Shown piece by piece: positions 51,134 through 59,772 of a stretch of DNA of 64,000 bases. The translations under genes and the position numbers were made by a program. Position 1 is the stretch's first letter. Each line of letters opens with the position of its first letter. Origin of the DNA: Exiguobacterium aurantiacum (GTDB lineage Bacteria > Bacillota > Bacilli > Exiguobacteriales > Exiguobacteriaceae); contig NZ_MKXO01000002.1 of assembly GCF_001766415.1 (NCBI RefSeq), forward strand, positions 62,001 to 126,000, read 5' to 3'. The notes under the pieces are model-generated. The model searched no databases. It was not told where the DNA came from and saw only the letters and a program-made list of their open reading frames with translations.

Positions 51134-52401
51134 TGAACCGGTTGATGAAAAAGTTGTTGTGGACCGCCATTCTCCCGCTCGTGGTCATGGCCGTGCTCAC
51201 GTTCGGGCTCACGTCGCTCTTGATCGGCCGCTTTGCCGAGACGGAAAGCTACGCCCAGCTCGAGCGTGAAGCGGACATCGTCTATGACGCGTTAGCTGAA
51301 GGGCGAGGCATACCGGGACAGCTCAACGTCCTCGTGTTTCAAGACGGCGAACCGATCGATCTTGACCGAGGCGGACGGATGCGGCGACAGATGACACCGA
51401 CGCTGAACCCGGACGCATTAGCGGCACGCGATCAAGTCAGCGTAAACGGTACGCGTCTCTTGACGTTTTTACGAGAAGAAGGAGACATTCAAATCGTGAC
51501 GTATACGAATGCGCCGCTAGCGAATCCCCAGTTCCGTCAAATCTATATGATTCTCGGGAGTGGCTTCCTGCTCGCCCTCGTCGCGGCGATAGGCGTGACG
51601 TATTGGATGGGGCGGCGCTTGACGTCACCGCTCGTCCAATTGAAACAAGCGGCAACGGCGATCATGGCAGGAACACACACAATCAACTTGCCGCCGGTCA
51701 CAGACGATGAAATCGGTGATTTGACGGAAGCGGTCGATCAGATGAATCGTGCGCTTCAAGAAAAAGAGACGCTGCAAAAGACGTTCATCTCTGGTGTCAC
51801 ACATGATGTGCGGACACCGCTCGCTATCGTTCGCAACGAGGCAGAGATGCTCGAGCTCGGCGTCGTCAAGCCAGAAGACGTCTCGTCGACGGGACGGAGC
51901 ATGACCGAAGAAGTTGACCGAATCGATCGTCTCGTCACGCAGATGCTCGAGTACTCGAAGTTATCGTCACGAAGTCTGCCGCTTCAAATCGAGCCGATCC
52001 GATTGGACGGACTCATTCGTGAGACGGTAGCACGAATGGAAGACTGGTTCCGGCATAAACAAGTCACCGTCCAACTCGAACTCGAAGCAGTCACGCTACA
52101 AGCCGACCAAACGGCGATGGAACGGGTGTTGTCCAACTTTCTTCATAACGCCTACCAGGTGAGTCCCGACGGTGGCGTCATCACAATCAGAATTGTCGGA
52201 AACCGACTCGAGATCGAGGATCAAGGTCCGGGGCTCGATGATAGGATGCGTGCGAGCGTATGGGATATGTACGTCAAAGGTGACCGGTCGAACGGACACG
52301 GTCTTGGACTCGCCATCAACAAGTTGTTGCTTGAAGCGCAGCAACTCAATTACGGGGTCGAATCAAACGAGGGGGCGATTTTTTGGATCGAATGGGATTG
52401 A
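51133..52401 (+). CDS. Sensor histidine kinase with HAMP domain
   Basis: Membrane kinase of 422 aa. Two transmembrane segments (WTAILPLVVMAVLTFGLTSLLIG and MILGSGFLLALVAAIGVTYWMG) flank an extracytoplasmic sensor of about 110 aa. HAMP follows (RRLTSPLVQLKQAATAIMAG). The H box is GVTHDVRTPLAIVRNEAE, the N box LSNFLHNAYQVSPDG, the G boxes EDQGPGLD and GHGLGLAI. All catalytic residues appear intact. The start is ATG 51133, behind GGAGG. The signal is unknown; divergence from a metal-binding-like secreted protein hints at envelope or metal stress. Confidence 0.92.
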   Translation: MNRLMKKLLWTAILPLVVMAVLTFGLTSLLIGRFAETESYAQLEREADIVYDALAEGRGIPGQLNVLVFQDGEPIDLDRGGRMRRQMTPTLNPDALAARDQVSVNGTRLLTFLREEGDIQIVTYTNAPLANPQFRQIYMILGSGFLLALVAAIGVTYWMGRRLTSPLVQLKQAATAIMAGTHTINLPPVTDDEIGDLTEAVDQMNRALQEKETLQKTFISGVTHDVRTPLAIVRNEAEMLELGVVKPEDVSSTGRSMTEEVDRIDRLVTQMLEYSKLSSRSLPLQIEPIRLDGLIRETVARMEDWFRHKQVTVQLELEAVTLQADQTAMERVLSNFLHNAYQVSPDGGVITIRIVGNRLEIEDQGPGLDDRMRASVWDMYVKGDRSNGHGLGLAINKLLLEAQQLNYGVESNEGAIFWIEWD

Positions 52402-53132
52402 ACTTATTTTTACGAGGTGTCCGCTTAGAACGAGATCGGATCGAAACGCCAGGGTATCCGTTTTCGCTCCCGATTTTTGAAGCGTTTGACGAATTGACGT
52501 TGACGAAGCCGGTCACGTTTTTAGTCGGGGAAAACGGCAGCGGCAAGTCGACGTTGATCGAAGGGATGGCGATTGCCGCCGGATTCAATCCGGAAGGCGG
52601 GGCGACGACGTTCCGCTTTGAGACCGAGTCGACGCATAGCCCGCTGTTCGAGGCGTTACGCCCGATTCGTAGTGCGTATCGCCCGAAGGACGGTTTTTTC
52701 CTCCGGGCCGAGACGGCGTATCAGCTATCGAGTTACGTGGACGAAATAGCGCGATCGAGTCCAGACCCTGAACGATTTTACGAATCGTATGGCGGTCGCT
52801 CACTCCATGAGCAGTCGCACGGGGAAGCGTTCTTGTCGCTCATGCTCCACCGTTTCCGGGGCGCGGGCCTCTATATTTTAGACGAGCCGGAGGCTGCGTT
52901 GTCGCCGATGCGTCAATTGACGATGCTCGCCCGGATGCATGAGCTCGTGCAGGCCGGAAGCCAATTCATCATCGCGAGCCATTCACCGATTCTCATGTCG
53001 TATCCGGACGCGGCGATTTTGGAAGTCGAGGCAGGGCTCGCGCCGACGACGTTCGATGAACTCGAACACGTCCGGGTCATGCGCGACTTTTTAGCGTCAC
53101 CGGAGCGGATGCAACGGATTTTATTTGAATAA
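52383..53132 (+). CDS. AAA-family ATPase of ABC/Rad50 type
   Basis: Soluble P-loop ATPase of 249 aa without a transporter partner. Walker A is FLVGENGSGKSTLIEG, the signature-like segment is EQSHGEAFLSLM, Walker B is GLYILDEPEAALSP and the switch His is in IIASHSPILM. This arrangement matches a family of small stand-alone ATPases of unknown role. It overlaps the kinase gene by 19 bp and starts at TTG 52383, 7 nt after a G-rich site (GAGGGGG); ATG 52392 is the alternative. Coupling to a two-component system is unusual. Confidence 0.82.
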   Translation: MDRMGLNLFLRGVRLERDRIETPGYPFSLPIFEAFDELTLTKPVTFLVGENGSGKSTLIEGMAIAAGFNPEGGATTFRFETESTHSPLFEALRPIRSAYRPKDGFFLRAETAYQLSSYVDEIARSSPDPERFYESYGGRSLHEQSHGEAFLSLMLHRFRGAGLYILDEPEAALSPMRQLTMLARMHELVQAGSQFIIASHSPILMSYPDAAILEVEAGLAPTTFDELEHVRVMRDFLASPERMQRILFE

Positions 53133-53162
53133 CAAAAGGCGGCCGTGGCCGCCTTTTGTTAT
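53129..53162. terminator. Bidirectional terminator, 16-bp stem
   Basis: ATAACAAAAGGCGGCC and its complement flank a GT loop. T runs in both directions follow the GC core. It overlaps the stop codon of the tiny convergent gene. Confidence 0.92.
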
Positions 53163-53263
53163 GACTTCGTGATTTTCCGCAACAAAATGATCGCGACGCT
53201 GACACCGGCAGCGATCAGCATGTACGTCCCGATCGATGAGAGCGTGTCTATCCAAAAATCCAT
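53159..53263 (-). CDS. Tiny membrane protein, 34 aa
   Basis: A 35-codon ORF with ATG at 53263, 7 nt after GAGGTGG. The product begins MDFWIDTLSSIG and continues with a transmembrane helix (TYMLIAAGVSVAIILL) and a basic end (RKITKS). It is positioned correctly against a terminator containing its stop. Family unknown. Confidence 0.6.
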   Translation of the reverse strand: MDFWIDTLSSIGTYMLIAAGVSVAIILLRKITKS

Positions 53264-53485
53264 TAGGTTTCCACCTCACTTGATTCGGTTAATTGCTTCC
53301 ATCATTTCACGTTACTGTGCTAAAGTACACGAAATAATGATGTAAAACAAACGTTGAAGTCTGTTGGAAAATCTTTCAAGAAACTTAAAAGTTTGGTCAG
53401 TAATTGGGCGAAAACTGTCCCACGTTTGAATAATCGCTCTATAATAGACGTGTAGAGATGATTATTGACGAAATGAGGGGTAGCG
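53264..53485. other. Intergenic region before the diguanylate cyclase
   Basis: About 220 bp, AT-rich, with promoters for the tiny gene and the cyclase to be expected. I see a TATAAT at about 53440-53445 (CTCTATAATAGACG) that would serve the cyclase gene. No other structure recognised. Confidence 0.45.
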
Positions 53486-55003
53486 ATGGTATACGGTTTA
53501 TTGATTGTTGGCATCGTCCTGATCACACTCGTCATCAACGTACTGCGCTTGATGACGACCCCATCTTTGAACCGTTGGCTACTCGTTGGGGCGAGTAGCC
53601 TTGTCGTGATTTGGCATGGGATTCTGTTCGACTTTTATGATTTACATTGGTCGGTGTTGCTGCTCATCGCGACCGGCCTCATCTGTTTTCAATGGACGGG
53701 CATGGTGACCGCGATTCTTGTCGGTTGGTTGCTCGTCTATAGCCAATCAGGAGACTTATCGTTTCCGTTGTTGCTCAGTTATATCTTTTTCGGACTCGGT
53801 GCCGCGCTCTTGTTCGGTTATATTAAACAATTGAAACGGGAACGATCGGATCGGTTACGGATGTTGACGACAAGCTCTCGTCAATTGAACGTGTTTCGTG
53901 AAGTCAGCTTCACGATGCAAGATACGCTCGACCCGGACCGTCTCCTACAGACGATTTTGACGTCGGTGACGGCAGGTCATGGGCTCGGCTTCAACCGCTC
54001 GATCATCTTTTTTGCCGACCCGGAAAAAGACAGCATTTACGGCGTCATGGGGACGGGACCGATGAATCCCGAGGAAGGGTACCAAATTTGGGAAGAAATC
54101 ACACGGCAACATTATGACCTTCAAGATTTAATTGACGAGAAAGAGACGGACTCGACACACGATGAGCCATTGAACGAACGGATTCGCAAAATGACGTTCC
54201 CATTTAATTCCAATCATGTGTTTAAACAGACACTCGACTCGGGCCGACCGCAACACGTCTATGCGAGCATCACCGATGATGCGGTCCTACGACTATTACA
54301 TACAGAGTTACAGATGGACGAGTGCACAATTTTCCCGTTACATCATCAAGGTATCCCGTACGGATTGCTCGTCATCGATAACGTCGTCAACAAGAAGCCG
54401 ATCACCCCTCAAAAAATCGATGGGGTTCGGCCCATCGCGGAACAGGCATCGCTTGCGTTGCATCAGACGACGCTTTATCAACGGATTGAGACGCTCGCGC
54501 TCCGTGACGGACTGACTCGTTTGAAGAACCATCGCTCGTTCGAGCAAGATTTGGATGTATTGTTCCGCGAATGTGATGAAGACGAACTGTCGCTCATCGT
54601 CATGGACATCGACCACTTCAAACATTATAACGATACGAACGGTCATTTGGCGGGGAACGAACTGTTGACGCGACTCGCGAGCGTCATTCGCCGAAGTGTA
54701 CCCGATGAACAGATGGCGTATCGTTTCGGCGGCGAAGAGTTTGTCGTCTTGCTCCCGCGATTCGATGAGATCGGAGCGACGCACGTGGCCGAAACGATTC
54801 GTTCAGCCGTGCTCGGTACAACATTCACGCACGGGAATCAACAACCGGGTGGGCAGTTGACGCTCAGTTTTGGCGTCGCCTCGAAGCATACGCTTCGTGA
54901 TCAGACGGTCGAACAGTTGATTGAATGTGCGGACCAGGCGCTTTATGCGGCCAAGTCACGCGGGAAAAATCAAGTCTGTCGCTGGGAAGGGGTGACGCTA
55001 TGA
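53486..55003 (+). CDS. Diguanylate cyclase with membrane region, GAF-like and GGDEF domains
   Basis: Predicted c-di-GMP synthase of 505 aa. Four or so transmembrane segments occupy residues 1-115. A GAF-like domain spans about 135-320 (LLQTILTSVTAGHGLGFNRSIIFF, ECTIFPLHHQGIPYGLLVIDN). The GGDEF domain starts near 340: RDGLTRLKNHRSFE, SLIVMDIDHFKHYNDTNGH, RFGGEEFVVLLPR with the active-site GGEEF. I see no RxxD inhibitory site before GGEEF (SVPDEQMAYRF). It overlaps the next gene by ATGA. Confidence 0.92.
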   Translation: MVYGLLIVGIVLITLVINVLRLMTTPSLNRWLLVGASSLVVIWHGILFDFYDLHWSVLLLIATGLICFQWTGMVTAILVGWLLVYSQSGDLSFPLLLSYIFFGLGAALLFGYIKQLKRERSDRLRMLTTSSRQLNVFREVSFTMQDTLDPDRLLQTILTSVTAGHGLGFNRSIIFFADPEKDSIYGVMGTGPMNPEEGYQIWEEITRQHYDLQDLIDEKETDSTHDEPLNERIRKMTFPFNSNHVFKQTLDSGRPQHVYASITDDAVLRLLHTELQMDECTIFPLHHQGIPYGLLVIDNVVNKKPITPQKIDGVRPIAEQASLALHQTTLYQRIETLALRDGLTRLKNHRSFEQDLDVLFRECDEDELSLIVMDIDHFKHYNDTNGHLAGNELLTRLASVIRRSVPDEQMAYRFGGEEFVVLLPRFDEIGATHVAETIRSAVLGTTFTHGNQQPGGQLTLSFGVASKHTLRDQTVEQLIECADQALYAAKSRGKNQVCRWEGVTL

Positions 55004-55494
55004 GCGAGTTTAGCGTCATGATGATGGTGGTCGCCTTTGTTGGGACCATACTGCTGTCGAGCCGGTACTGCTATCTATTCATCTTACGTCACATCGCCAA
55101 GCGTGAGGCGGCGGCATTGCACGTTTCGTTACAAGACGTCTCGTTCTCGTTTGATCAGATGGTGTACTTTATTGCCTTGCCGACGACAATCCCCGAAGTA
55201 AGGGACGCGATGAAAGACGAGCTCATCATCGAGCCGTATTACGAGTCGCACTTCTTTCCTGACGTGAACGGGATACAAGTCTCCGTTAAATCGGGACAGG
55301 AAGTGATCCCGATTACGTATTTGCCAATCGATGACTTCAGTTTACCGATCTTAGATCGCTATCTAGAGACGCGGAAAATCGATGAGCGGACGAACCGCAT
55401 CATTCGCGCCCACGTGATTGTTCATGATCGGACGCTCCAAGCGATCCGGGACGAGGTGTATCACCACTTGCATGAGGACCGCATCAGACAATAG
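55000..55494 (+). CDS. Hypothetical anchored protein coupled to the diguanylate cyclase
   Basis: Protein of 164 aa with one N-terminal transmembrane helix (FSVMMMVVAFVGTILLSSRYCYLFI) and a soluble domain containing MVYFIALPTTIPEVRDAMKDE and RIIRAHVIVHDRTLQAIRDEV. No family recognised. Its start overlaps the cyclase stop codon, and AAGGGG precedes it, so co-translation is likely. It may tune or localise the cyclase; this is inference from coupling. Confidence 0.7.
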   Translation: MSEFSVMMMVVAFVGTILLSSRYCYLFILRHIAKREAAALHVSLQDVSFSFDQMVYFIALPTTIPEVRDAMKDELIIEPYYESHFFPDVNGIQVSVKSGQEVIPITYLPIDDFSLPILDRYLETRKIDERTNRIIRAHVIVHDRTLQAIRDEVYHHLHEDRIRQ

Positions 55495-55538
55495 AAAACA
55501 GGGTTCCTTCACCAAGCGGTGATGGAAACCCTGTTTTT
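55495..55538. terminator. Bidirectional terminator
   Basis: AAAACAGGGTTTCC-type arms pair around a central TTCACC/GGTGA stem. TTTTT follows on the plus strand and A residues on the other side. Confidence 0.88.
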
Positions 55539-56409
55539 AGTTCGTTAAAAGGTGGAAACGGACAGCACCGATCAAGTTGGCCTCATTGAAGTGGGCGCAC
55601 GTCTCGACGTCGATCCGGAACGTACCGAACGAATCCGTGAGCGCATCGAGGTGACGCTTGATGCCGTCACGGACTTCAGGCCGCCGGCTGATGCCGCCAC
55701 CGATCAAAATCCGTTCCGGGTCGAGCCCGAACTGGAGATTGTAGAGTCCGATCGCATTCCAACGATAGAAGTTTTCGAGTTCCTCATGGATACGTAAGTC
55801 CGATTGAAGGTCGAACACGTCTTTGCCGGTGAGGGGCAGTCCGAGGCGATCACTGCACCGCTTCACGAGAACGGCCGTCGCACCGACTTTACTCCACGTG
55901 CCGTCCGGGTGGGGGGCATTCGGGTCAAGAATCCAATAGCCGTACTCGCCGCCATGGAAGTGTGAACCGACCATGACTTCGTTCGAGTCGATAAAAGCAC
56001 CACCGACACCCGTGCCGATGACGACTGTCGCATAACGTTTCAAAGAAGCGGCGGCCCCGGTCCATCCTTCGGCGAGCGCTGCCGCGTTCGCGTCGTTTAG
56101 GACGGTGACGGGTAAGTTGTACTGGTCTTGAAACGGCTCGAGGAAAGGCTGTTCGTGAATGTAGGGGAGGGCGGTAACGCCGTGAATCACCCCGGTCGAC
56201 GAATCGACGGCGCCTGGAGCGCTAAAGGCGATTCCTTGGATCGGTCCCGCGGCTTGCGTGTTGTTCACGATTGCATCGATCTGTTCGAGAAATGCTTTCC
56301 ACGTCTTAGGGGTCGGGACGTGGTCGTTCGACAGAAGTGTCCCATCAGTTTGGACGACTCCGTATTTGATACTCGTTCCACCGATATCGATGGCTAGATA
56401 ATGTTGCAT
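55537..56409 (-). CDS. ROK family sugar kinase
   Basis: Cytoplasmic kinase of 290 aa of the ROK family. The phosphate motif is LAIDIGGTSIKYGVV. LNDANAAALAEGW holds the catalytic Asp. VVIGTGVGGAFID and ERILIGGGISRRP are further signatures. The Cys-rich zinc motif usual in glucokinase and NagC-type members is absent, so a BglK-like or other hexose kinase is possible. The start is ATG 56409 behind AAAGGAG; earlier in-frame ATGs lack a site. Specificity cannot be set from sequence. Confidence 0.86.
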   Translation of the reverse strand: MQHYLAIDIGGTSIKYGVVQTDGTLLSNDHVPTPKTWKAFLEQIDAIVNNTQAAGPIQGIAFSAPGAVDSSTGVIHGVTALPYIHEQPFLEPFQDQYNLPVTVLNDANAAALAEGWTGAAASLKRYATVVIGTGVGGAFIDSNEVMVGSHFHGGEYGYWILDPNAPHPDGTWSKVGATAVLVKRCSDRLGLPLTGKDVFDLQSDLRIHEELENFYRWNAIGLYNLQFGLDPERILIGGGISRRPEVRDGIKRHLDALTDSFGTFRIDVETCAHFNEANLIGAVRFHLLTN

Positions 56410-56545
56410 AGTACTTACTCCTTTACGGGGGATTTTGTTGTCAAGGCTATGTTTGGGGCATGGTATGATAGATAGACAAGAACACATGCTTATCCACATT
56501 AGCGCACCATGCCAAATGATGCAAATCGGTCGCGAGGAGGTTCAC

Positions 56546-56668
56546 ATGGATGTTCATATCGGGAACGCCGGTTTTGAGACGGAAGCGGCGAAACGACAGC
56601 TGCGCGACTCGATTAAATCGGTAAGCAAGACGTTGTTTGAAATGGTTGAACATGTGGCCGTGCGATGA
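56546..56668 (+). CDS. Small protein, 40 aa, first gene of a three-gene operon
   Basis: ATG 56546 follows GAGGAGG by 5 nt. The product starts MDVHIGNAGFETEAAKRQLR and ends ALFEMVEHVAVR-like (SVSKTLFEMVEHVAVR), predicted to be a single amphipathic helix after a short strand. It overlaps the next gene by ATGA. It is too small to classify, but position and site support a real gene. Confidence 0.62.
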   Translation: MDVHIGNAGFETEAAKRQLRDSIKSVSKTLFEMVEHVAVR

Positions 56669-57366
56669 CAGCTCGGTATTTATTGAAGCGACGCGTCATC
56701 GACCATGCGGCCAAGCATTGGAAAACGTGGCGGCTCAGATTGTACGTCGTGTTTCCGCTCTTTTTCTTTCTCGGTTATCAGTATATCTTGTTCTGGCAAG
56801 GTGGTCTTGATTGGATCGGCGACGTTTCGGCGTTCGTTTGGGCGGTGCTCTTCCTGCTCCTTGTCGTCAGCGATACGTTTTTCATTTGGGTCGAACGAGC
56901 AGATGTCACGCGAAGCACCGGCGATGCGCTCATCAAGGTGTTGAAGCGCTATTCGCTGTCCTATCATATCGTTAAGCTGATCATTAAATATGGTGTGGTC
57001 GTTTCGTTGTTTAGGCCGGTGCTCGTCGATTGGGGATGGACACATGCTTCAATTTTGTCATTCTTCTTGTCGGTTCTCCTAATCGCTTGGCTCCATATGT
57101 GGACTCAGTATCAGTTACAGATTAGGCGAAGCCATTGGATGTTGCGGGTTAGCGTCACGATCATCGCCATGATTTGCTTATATGCGTTCCTTGACGGCCG
57201 TCCGCTCGCGGCAGTCGTCTTCGGCAGTGGTTTCGTCGCACTGGCACTTTATGCCGGGGAAGGTTGGATGTCGCGTCAGCCGTACCTTGATCGCGAAATC
57301 GACTTGGCCGAGGCGTTGCATGATTCATTCTTCCAAAAAATCAAGAAGGGACACTTTCATGACTGA
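56665..57366 (+). CDS. Hypothetical six-TM membrane protein
   Basis: Membrane protein of 233 aa. A basic N-terminus (KRRVIDHAAKHWKTWRLRLY) precedes about six hydrophobic segments (VVFPLFFFLGYQYILF, FVWAVLFLLLVVSDTFFIWV, ILSFFLSVLLIAWLHMW, VSVTIIAMICLYAFLDG, AAVVFGSGFVALALYAG). No family recognised. It overlaps both neighbours, so the trio is translationally coupled. Confidence 0.72.
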   Translation: MTARYLLKRRVIDHAAKHWKTWRLRLYVVFPLFFFLGYQYILFWQGGLDWIGDVSAFVWAVLFLLLVVSDTFFIWVERADVTRSTGDALIKVLKRYSLSYHIVKLIIKYGVVVSLFRPVLVDWGWTHASILSFFLSVLLIAWLHMWTQYQLQIRRSHWMLRVSVTIIAMICLYAFLDGRPLAAVVFGSGFVALALYAGEGWMSRQPYLDREIDLAEALHDSFFQKIKKGHFHD

Positions 57367-57970
57367 ACAACAATATGAACGACTGCTACAAATCGAGACG
57401 GTGAAGCCTCAGCAAGGCTTCCCGACCTCGGTCGAATACCATCGCTATGAGCCGACCCCATATGCTGCGCTCGACTTGTTACGCGACGCCTATCCGCTCG
57501 AGCCGACGGACACGGTCGTCGACTTTGGATCCGGGAAAGGGAGGTTGCCGTTTTATCTCGCCTACACGTTCCGTGTCCGCGCCATCGGGGTCGAGATGGA
57601 TGGGGGCTATCACGAGGAGGCGCTTCAAAACTGGGTCAACTATACGAAGAAGCATCGGTCGCGTGGGAGCGTCCAGTTCGAGTGCGCGTATGCCGAACGG
57701 TTTATGATCCCACCTGAGGCGAACCGATTTTATTTCTTCAACCCGTTCTCGGTTCAAGTGTTCCGCCAAGTCGTTGCCAACATCCTCGACTCGGTCGAGC
57801 TCTCGCCGCGTCCGGTCGATATCATCCTCTACTATCCGTCCGACGATTATTTACACTTTTTGAATGATGAGACACCGTTCCGTTACGTCCAAGACGTCCG
57901 ATTGCCGCTGAAGAATCTTCATGAACGGTTTCTCATTTATCGATTTGATATGATGGAGTCATCTTGGTAA
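57359..57970 (+). CDS. SAM-dependent methyltransferase, class I
   Basis: Cytoplasmic methyltransferase-fold protein of 203 aa. Motif I is TVVDFGSGKGRLPFYLAYTF, followed by an acidic motif II (IGVEMDGGYHEEAL). FYFFNPFSVQVFRQVV takes the place of motif IV. The target is unknown. ATG 57359 follows AAGGG by 8 nt and overlaps the upstream gene by 8 bp. Coupling to a membrane protein and a 40-aa protein suggests an envelope-associated substrate; that is inference. Confidence 0.82.
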   Translation: MTEQQYERLLQIETVKPQQGFPTSVEYHRYEPTPYAALDLLRDAYPLEPTDTVVDFGSGKGRLPFYLAYTFRVRAIGVEMDGGYHEEALQNWVNYTKKHRSRGSVQFECAYAERFMIPPEANRFYFFNPFSVQVFRQVVANILDSVELSPRPVDIILYYPSDDYLHFLNDETPFRYVQDVRLPLKNLHERFLIYRFDMMESSW

Positions 57971-57986
57971 TGGGGAGTGGATTTGA

Positions 57987-58649
57987 GTGAAGAAAAAAGA
58001 TATTTTAGAAGCGTACCGTTGGCGTCAAGCGACGAAAGAGTTCGACGCGGACCGCAAGATTGATGAAAGCGACTTTGAATTTATCCTGGAGACGGGACGG
58101 TTGTCACCGAGCTCATTCGGCTTCGAGCCGTGGCAGTTCGTCGTCGTCCGCCGCGAAGATTTACTTCAAAAAATCAAAGACAACACGTGGGGCGCTCAAG
58201 GACAAGCGTTGACGGCGAGCCATTTCGTCTTGATCTTGGCCCGGACTCCGCAGGAAATGCGCTATGATTCGGACTATCTGCGCCATATCATCACGGGCGT
58301 CCAAGGACGGACCGAGGATGAATATGCGCTCCGAATCAAACGAGTGCAGGAGTTCCAAGAACAAGATTATCGTCTGTTAGACGACGAGCGAGTGTTCCAA
58401 GAGTGGATCAAGCGCCAGACGTACATCCCGCTCGGCAACATGATGACGGCAGCAGCCCAAATCGGGATCGACTCATGTCCGATCGAAGGGTTCAACCAAC
58501 AACAGATTGACGAACTGTTGATTTCAGAAGGTGTCATGGAACGCGGGGCCTGGTCGCTCTCGGCCATGGTCGCGTTCGGTTACCGGGCTCGCGATTTCGC
58601 GCCGAAGACGCGCCGCGACTTCAACGAGGTCGTCAAATACATCGGATGA
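57987..58649 (+). CDS. NAD(P)H nitroreductase, NfsB-like
   Basis: FMN-dependent reductase of 220 aa for nitro or quinone compounds. YRWRQATKEFDADRKIDESDFEFILETGRLSPSSFGFEPWQFVVV contains FMN-phosphate contacts (Arg, Ser). IPLGNMMTAAAQIGIDSCPIEGF is the second signature. It starts at GTG 57987 behind GGGGAGTGG. It is convergent with a second nitroreductase, sharing a terminator. Confidence 0.9.
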   Translation: MKKKDILEAYRWRQATKEFDADRKIDESDFEFILETGRLSPSSFGFEPWQFVVVRREDLLQKIKDNTWGAQGQALTASHFVLILARTPQEMRYDSDYLRHIITGVQGRTEDEYALRIKRVQEFQEQDYRLLDDERVFQEWIKRQTYIPLGNMMTAAAQIGIDSCPIEGFNQQQIDELLISEGVMERGAWSLSAMVAFGYRARDFAPKTRRDFNEVVKYIG

Positions 58650-58651
58650 AA

Positions 58652-58685
58652 AAAAGCTCAATCGCCTCGACGCGATTGAGCTTTT
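58652..58685. terminator. Bidirectional terminator
   Basis: AAAAGCTCAATCGC and its complement form a 14-bp stem around a 6-nt loop, between convergent nitroreductase genes. Confidence 0.92.
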
Positions 58686-58687
58686 GC

Positions 58688-59323
58688 TTATTTCCAGTCT
58701 GTGATGCGGTCGATTGGGAAACGGACCGACGGGTAACCTTCTTCCGCGGCTTTGCCGATCGAGAGGAGCATGACCGGGAGGTAGCGTTCTTTCTCGAGAC
58801 CGAACGCTTCGGCGATATTCTTCTTATCGTAGCCGCCGATCGGGTTCGTGTCGTAGCCGTGGGCACGGGCGACGAGCATGAGCTGCATCGCGACGAGGCC
58901 TGAGTCGAGCAAGATGCTGTCTTTGATCATTTCGTTCGGTGCGTCTTTGAAGATGCCTTTGATCATGTCGACTTGGCGGTCGCGGACTTCAGGAGGCATC
59001 AGGCCGCGCTCGACAGCCGAATTGAAGATCTCTTCCGTGTAGTCGGCCATTTGGTAGTCGGCGAAGATGGCGATGACAGCCGATGACGTCTCGACTTGAC
59101 GCTTATTGAAGCTCGCGAGCGGGAGGAGTGTCTTTTTTCCGGCGGCGCTGTCGATGACGACGAAGCGCCATGGCTGAAGGTTGAGCGAAGACGGTGCTGT
59201 CGTCGCTTCCTCGAGGATTTGTGTCATTTCGTCTTTCGAGATTTTGACGCTCTCGTCATAGACGCGAATCGAACGGCGTCCTTTTACAATCTCCATAAAG
59301 TCTTTCTGTGTTGTCGTGTTCAT
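58688..59323 (-). CDS. Nitroreductase family protein, MhqN/YodC-like
   Basis: FMN-dependent oxidoreductase of 211 aa. FMEIVKGRRSIRVYDESVKIS, TAPSSLNLQPWRFVVID and GLVAMQLMLVARAHGYDTNPIGGYDK are family blocks. It lies directly after a MarR regulator, the start overlapping its stop as ATGA. The MarR plus nitroreductase pair recalls the Bacillus MhqR/MhqN quinone and diamide response. Its likely role is detoxification of electrophiles. Confidence 0.9.
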   Translation of the reverse strand: MNTTTQKDFMEIVKGRRSIRVYDESVKISKDEMTQILEEATTAPSSLNLQPWRFVVIDSAAGKKTLLPLASFNKRQVETSSAVIAIFADYQMADYTEEIFNSAVERGLMPPEVRDRQVDMIKGIFKDAPNEMIKDSILLDSGLVAMQLMLVARAHGYDTNPIGGYDKKNIAEAFGLEKERYLPVMLLSIGKAAEEGYPSVRFPIDRITDWK

Positions 59324-59766
59324 ATTAGGGTCTTCCTTTCGTGTTGAATGTTGTGTTGTAACGTATTTAACAGGTCGAGCAAATGTTGTTGCTCCTCTAC
59401 CTTCATGTTTACAAAAAGTCGGTCCGATAAGCACTTCTTTTGCTCGGTCCAATGTGCAATTTTGTCGCGACCGAGCTCGGTCAAGTCGACGTAGATGACG
59501 CGATTGTCTTGAAGACATCGTTCACGAGCGATCAGCCCTTGCGTCTCGAGTTGTTTCAAGTGACGGGTGATGGCCGCGTGATCGACATCGACGCGCTGTT
59601 GCAGCTCGCGTTGGCGAAGTGGACCGACGTGATTCAAGTTGCTCAAAATATCGTATCGGGTCAGGCTCAGTCCATCCATTTCGGTATCGAACAGCTGGCT
59701 GAGTTCTTTTTGTACAGTGATGACGTTGTAGAGAATTTGGTCGCTAGGCGAACAAGATTCGCGCAT
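59320..59766 (-). CDS. MarR family transcriptional regulator
   Basis: Dimeric winged-helix regulator of 148 aa. The helix-turn-helix core is LRQRELQQRVDVDHAAITRHLKQLETQGLIARERCLQDNRVIYVDLTELG. First gene of a two-gene operon with the nitroreductase, probably its autorepressor. It has Cys residues (RESCSPSD, RCLQDN, KKCLSD) that could sense electrophiles. GAGGGTTATGG lies before the start. Confidence 0.88.
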   Translation of the reverse strand: MRESCSPSDQILYNVITVQKELSQLFDTEMDGLSLTRYDILSNLNHVGPLRQRELQQRVDVDHAAITRHLKQLETQGLIARERCLQDNRVIYVDLTELGRDKIAHWTEQKKCLSDRLFVNMKVEEQQHLLDLLNTLQHNIQHERKTLI

Positions 59767-59772
59767 CCATAA

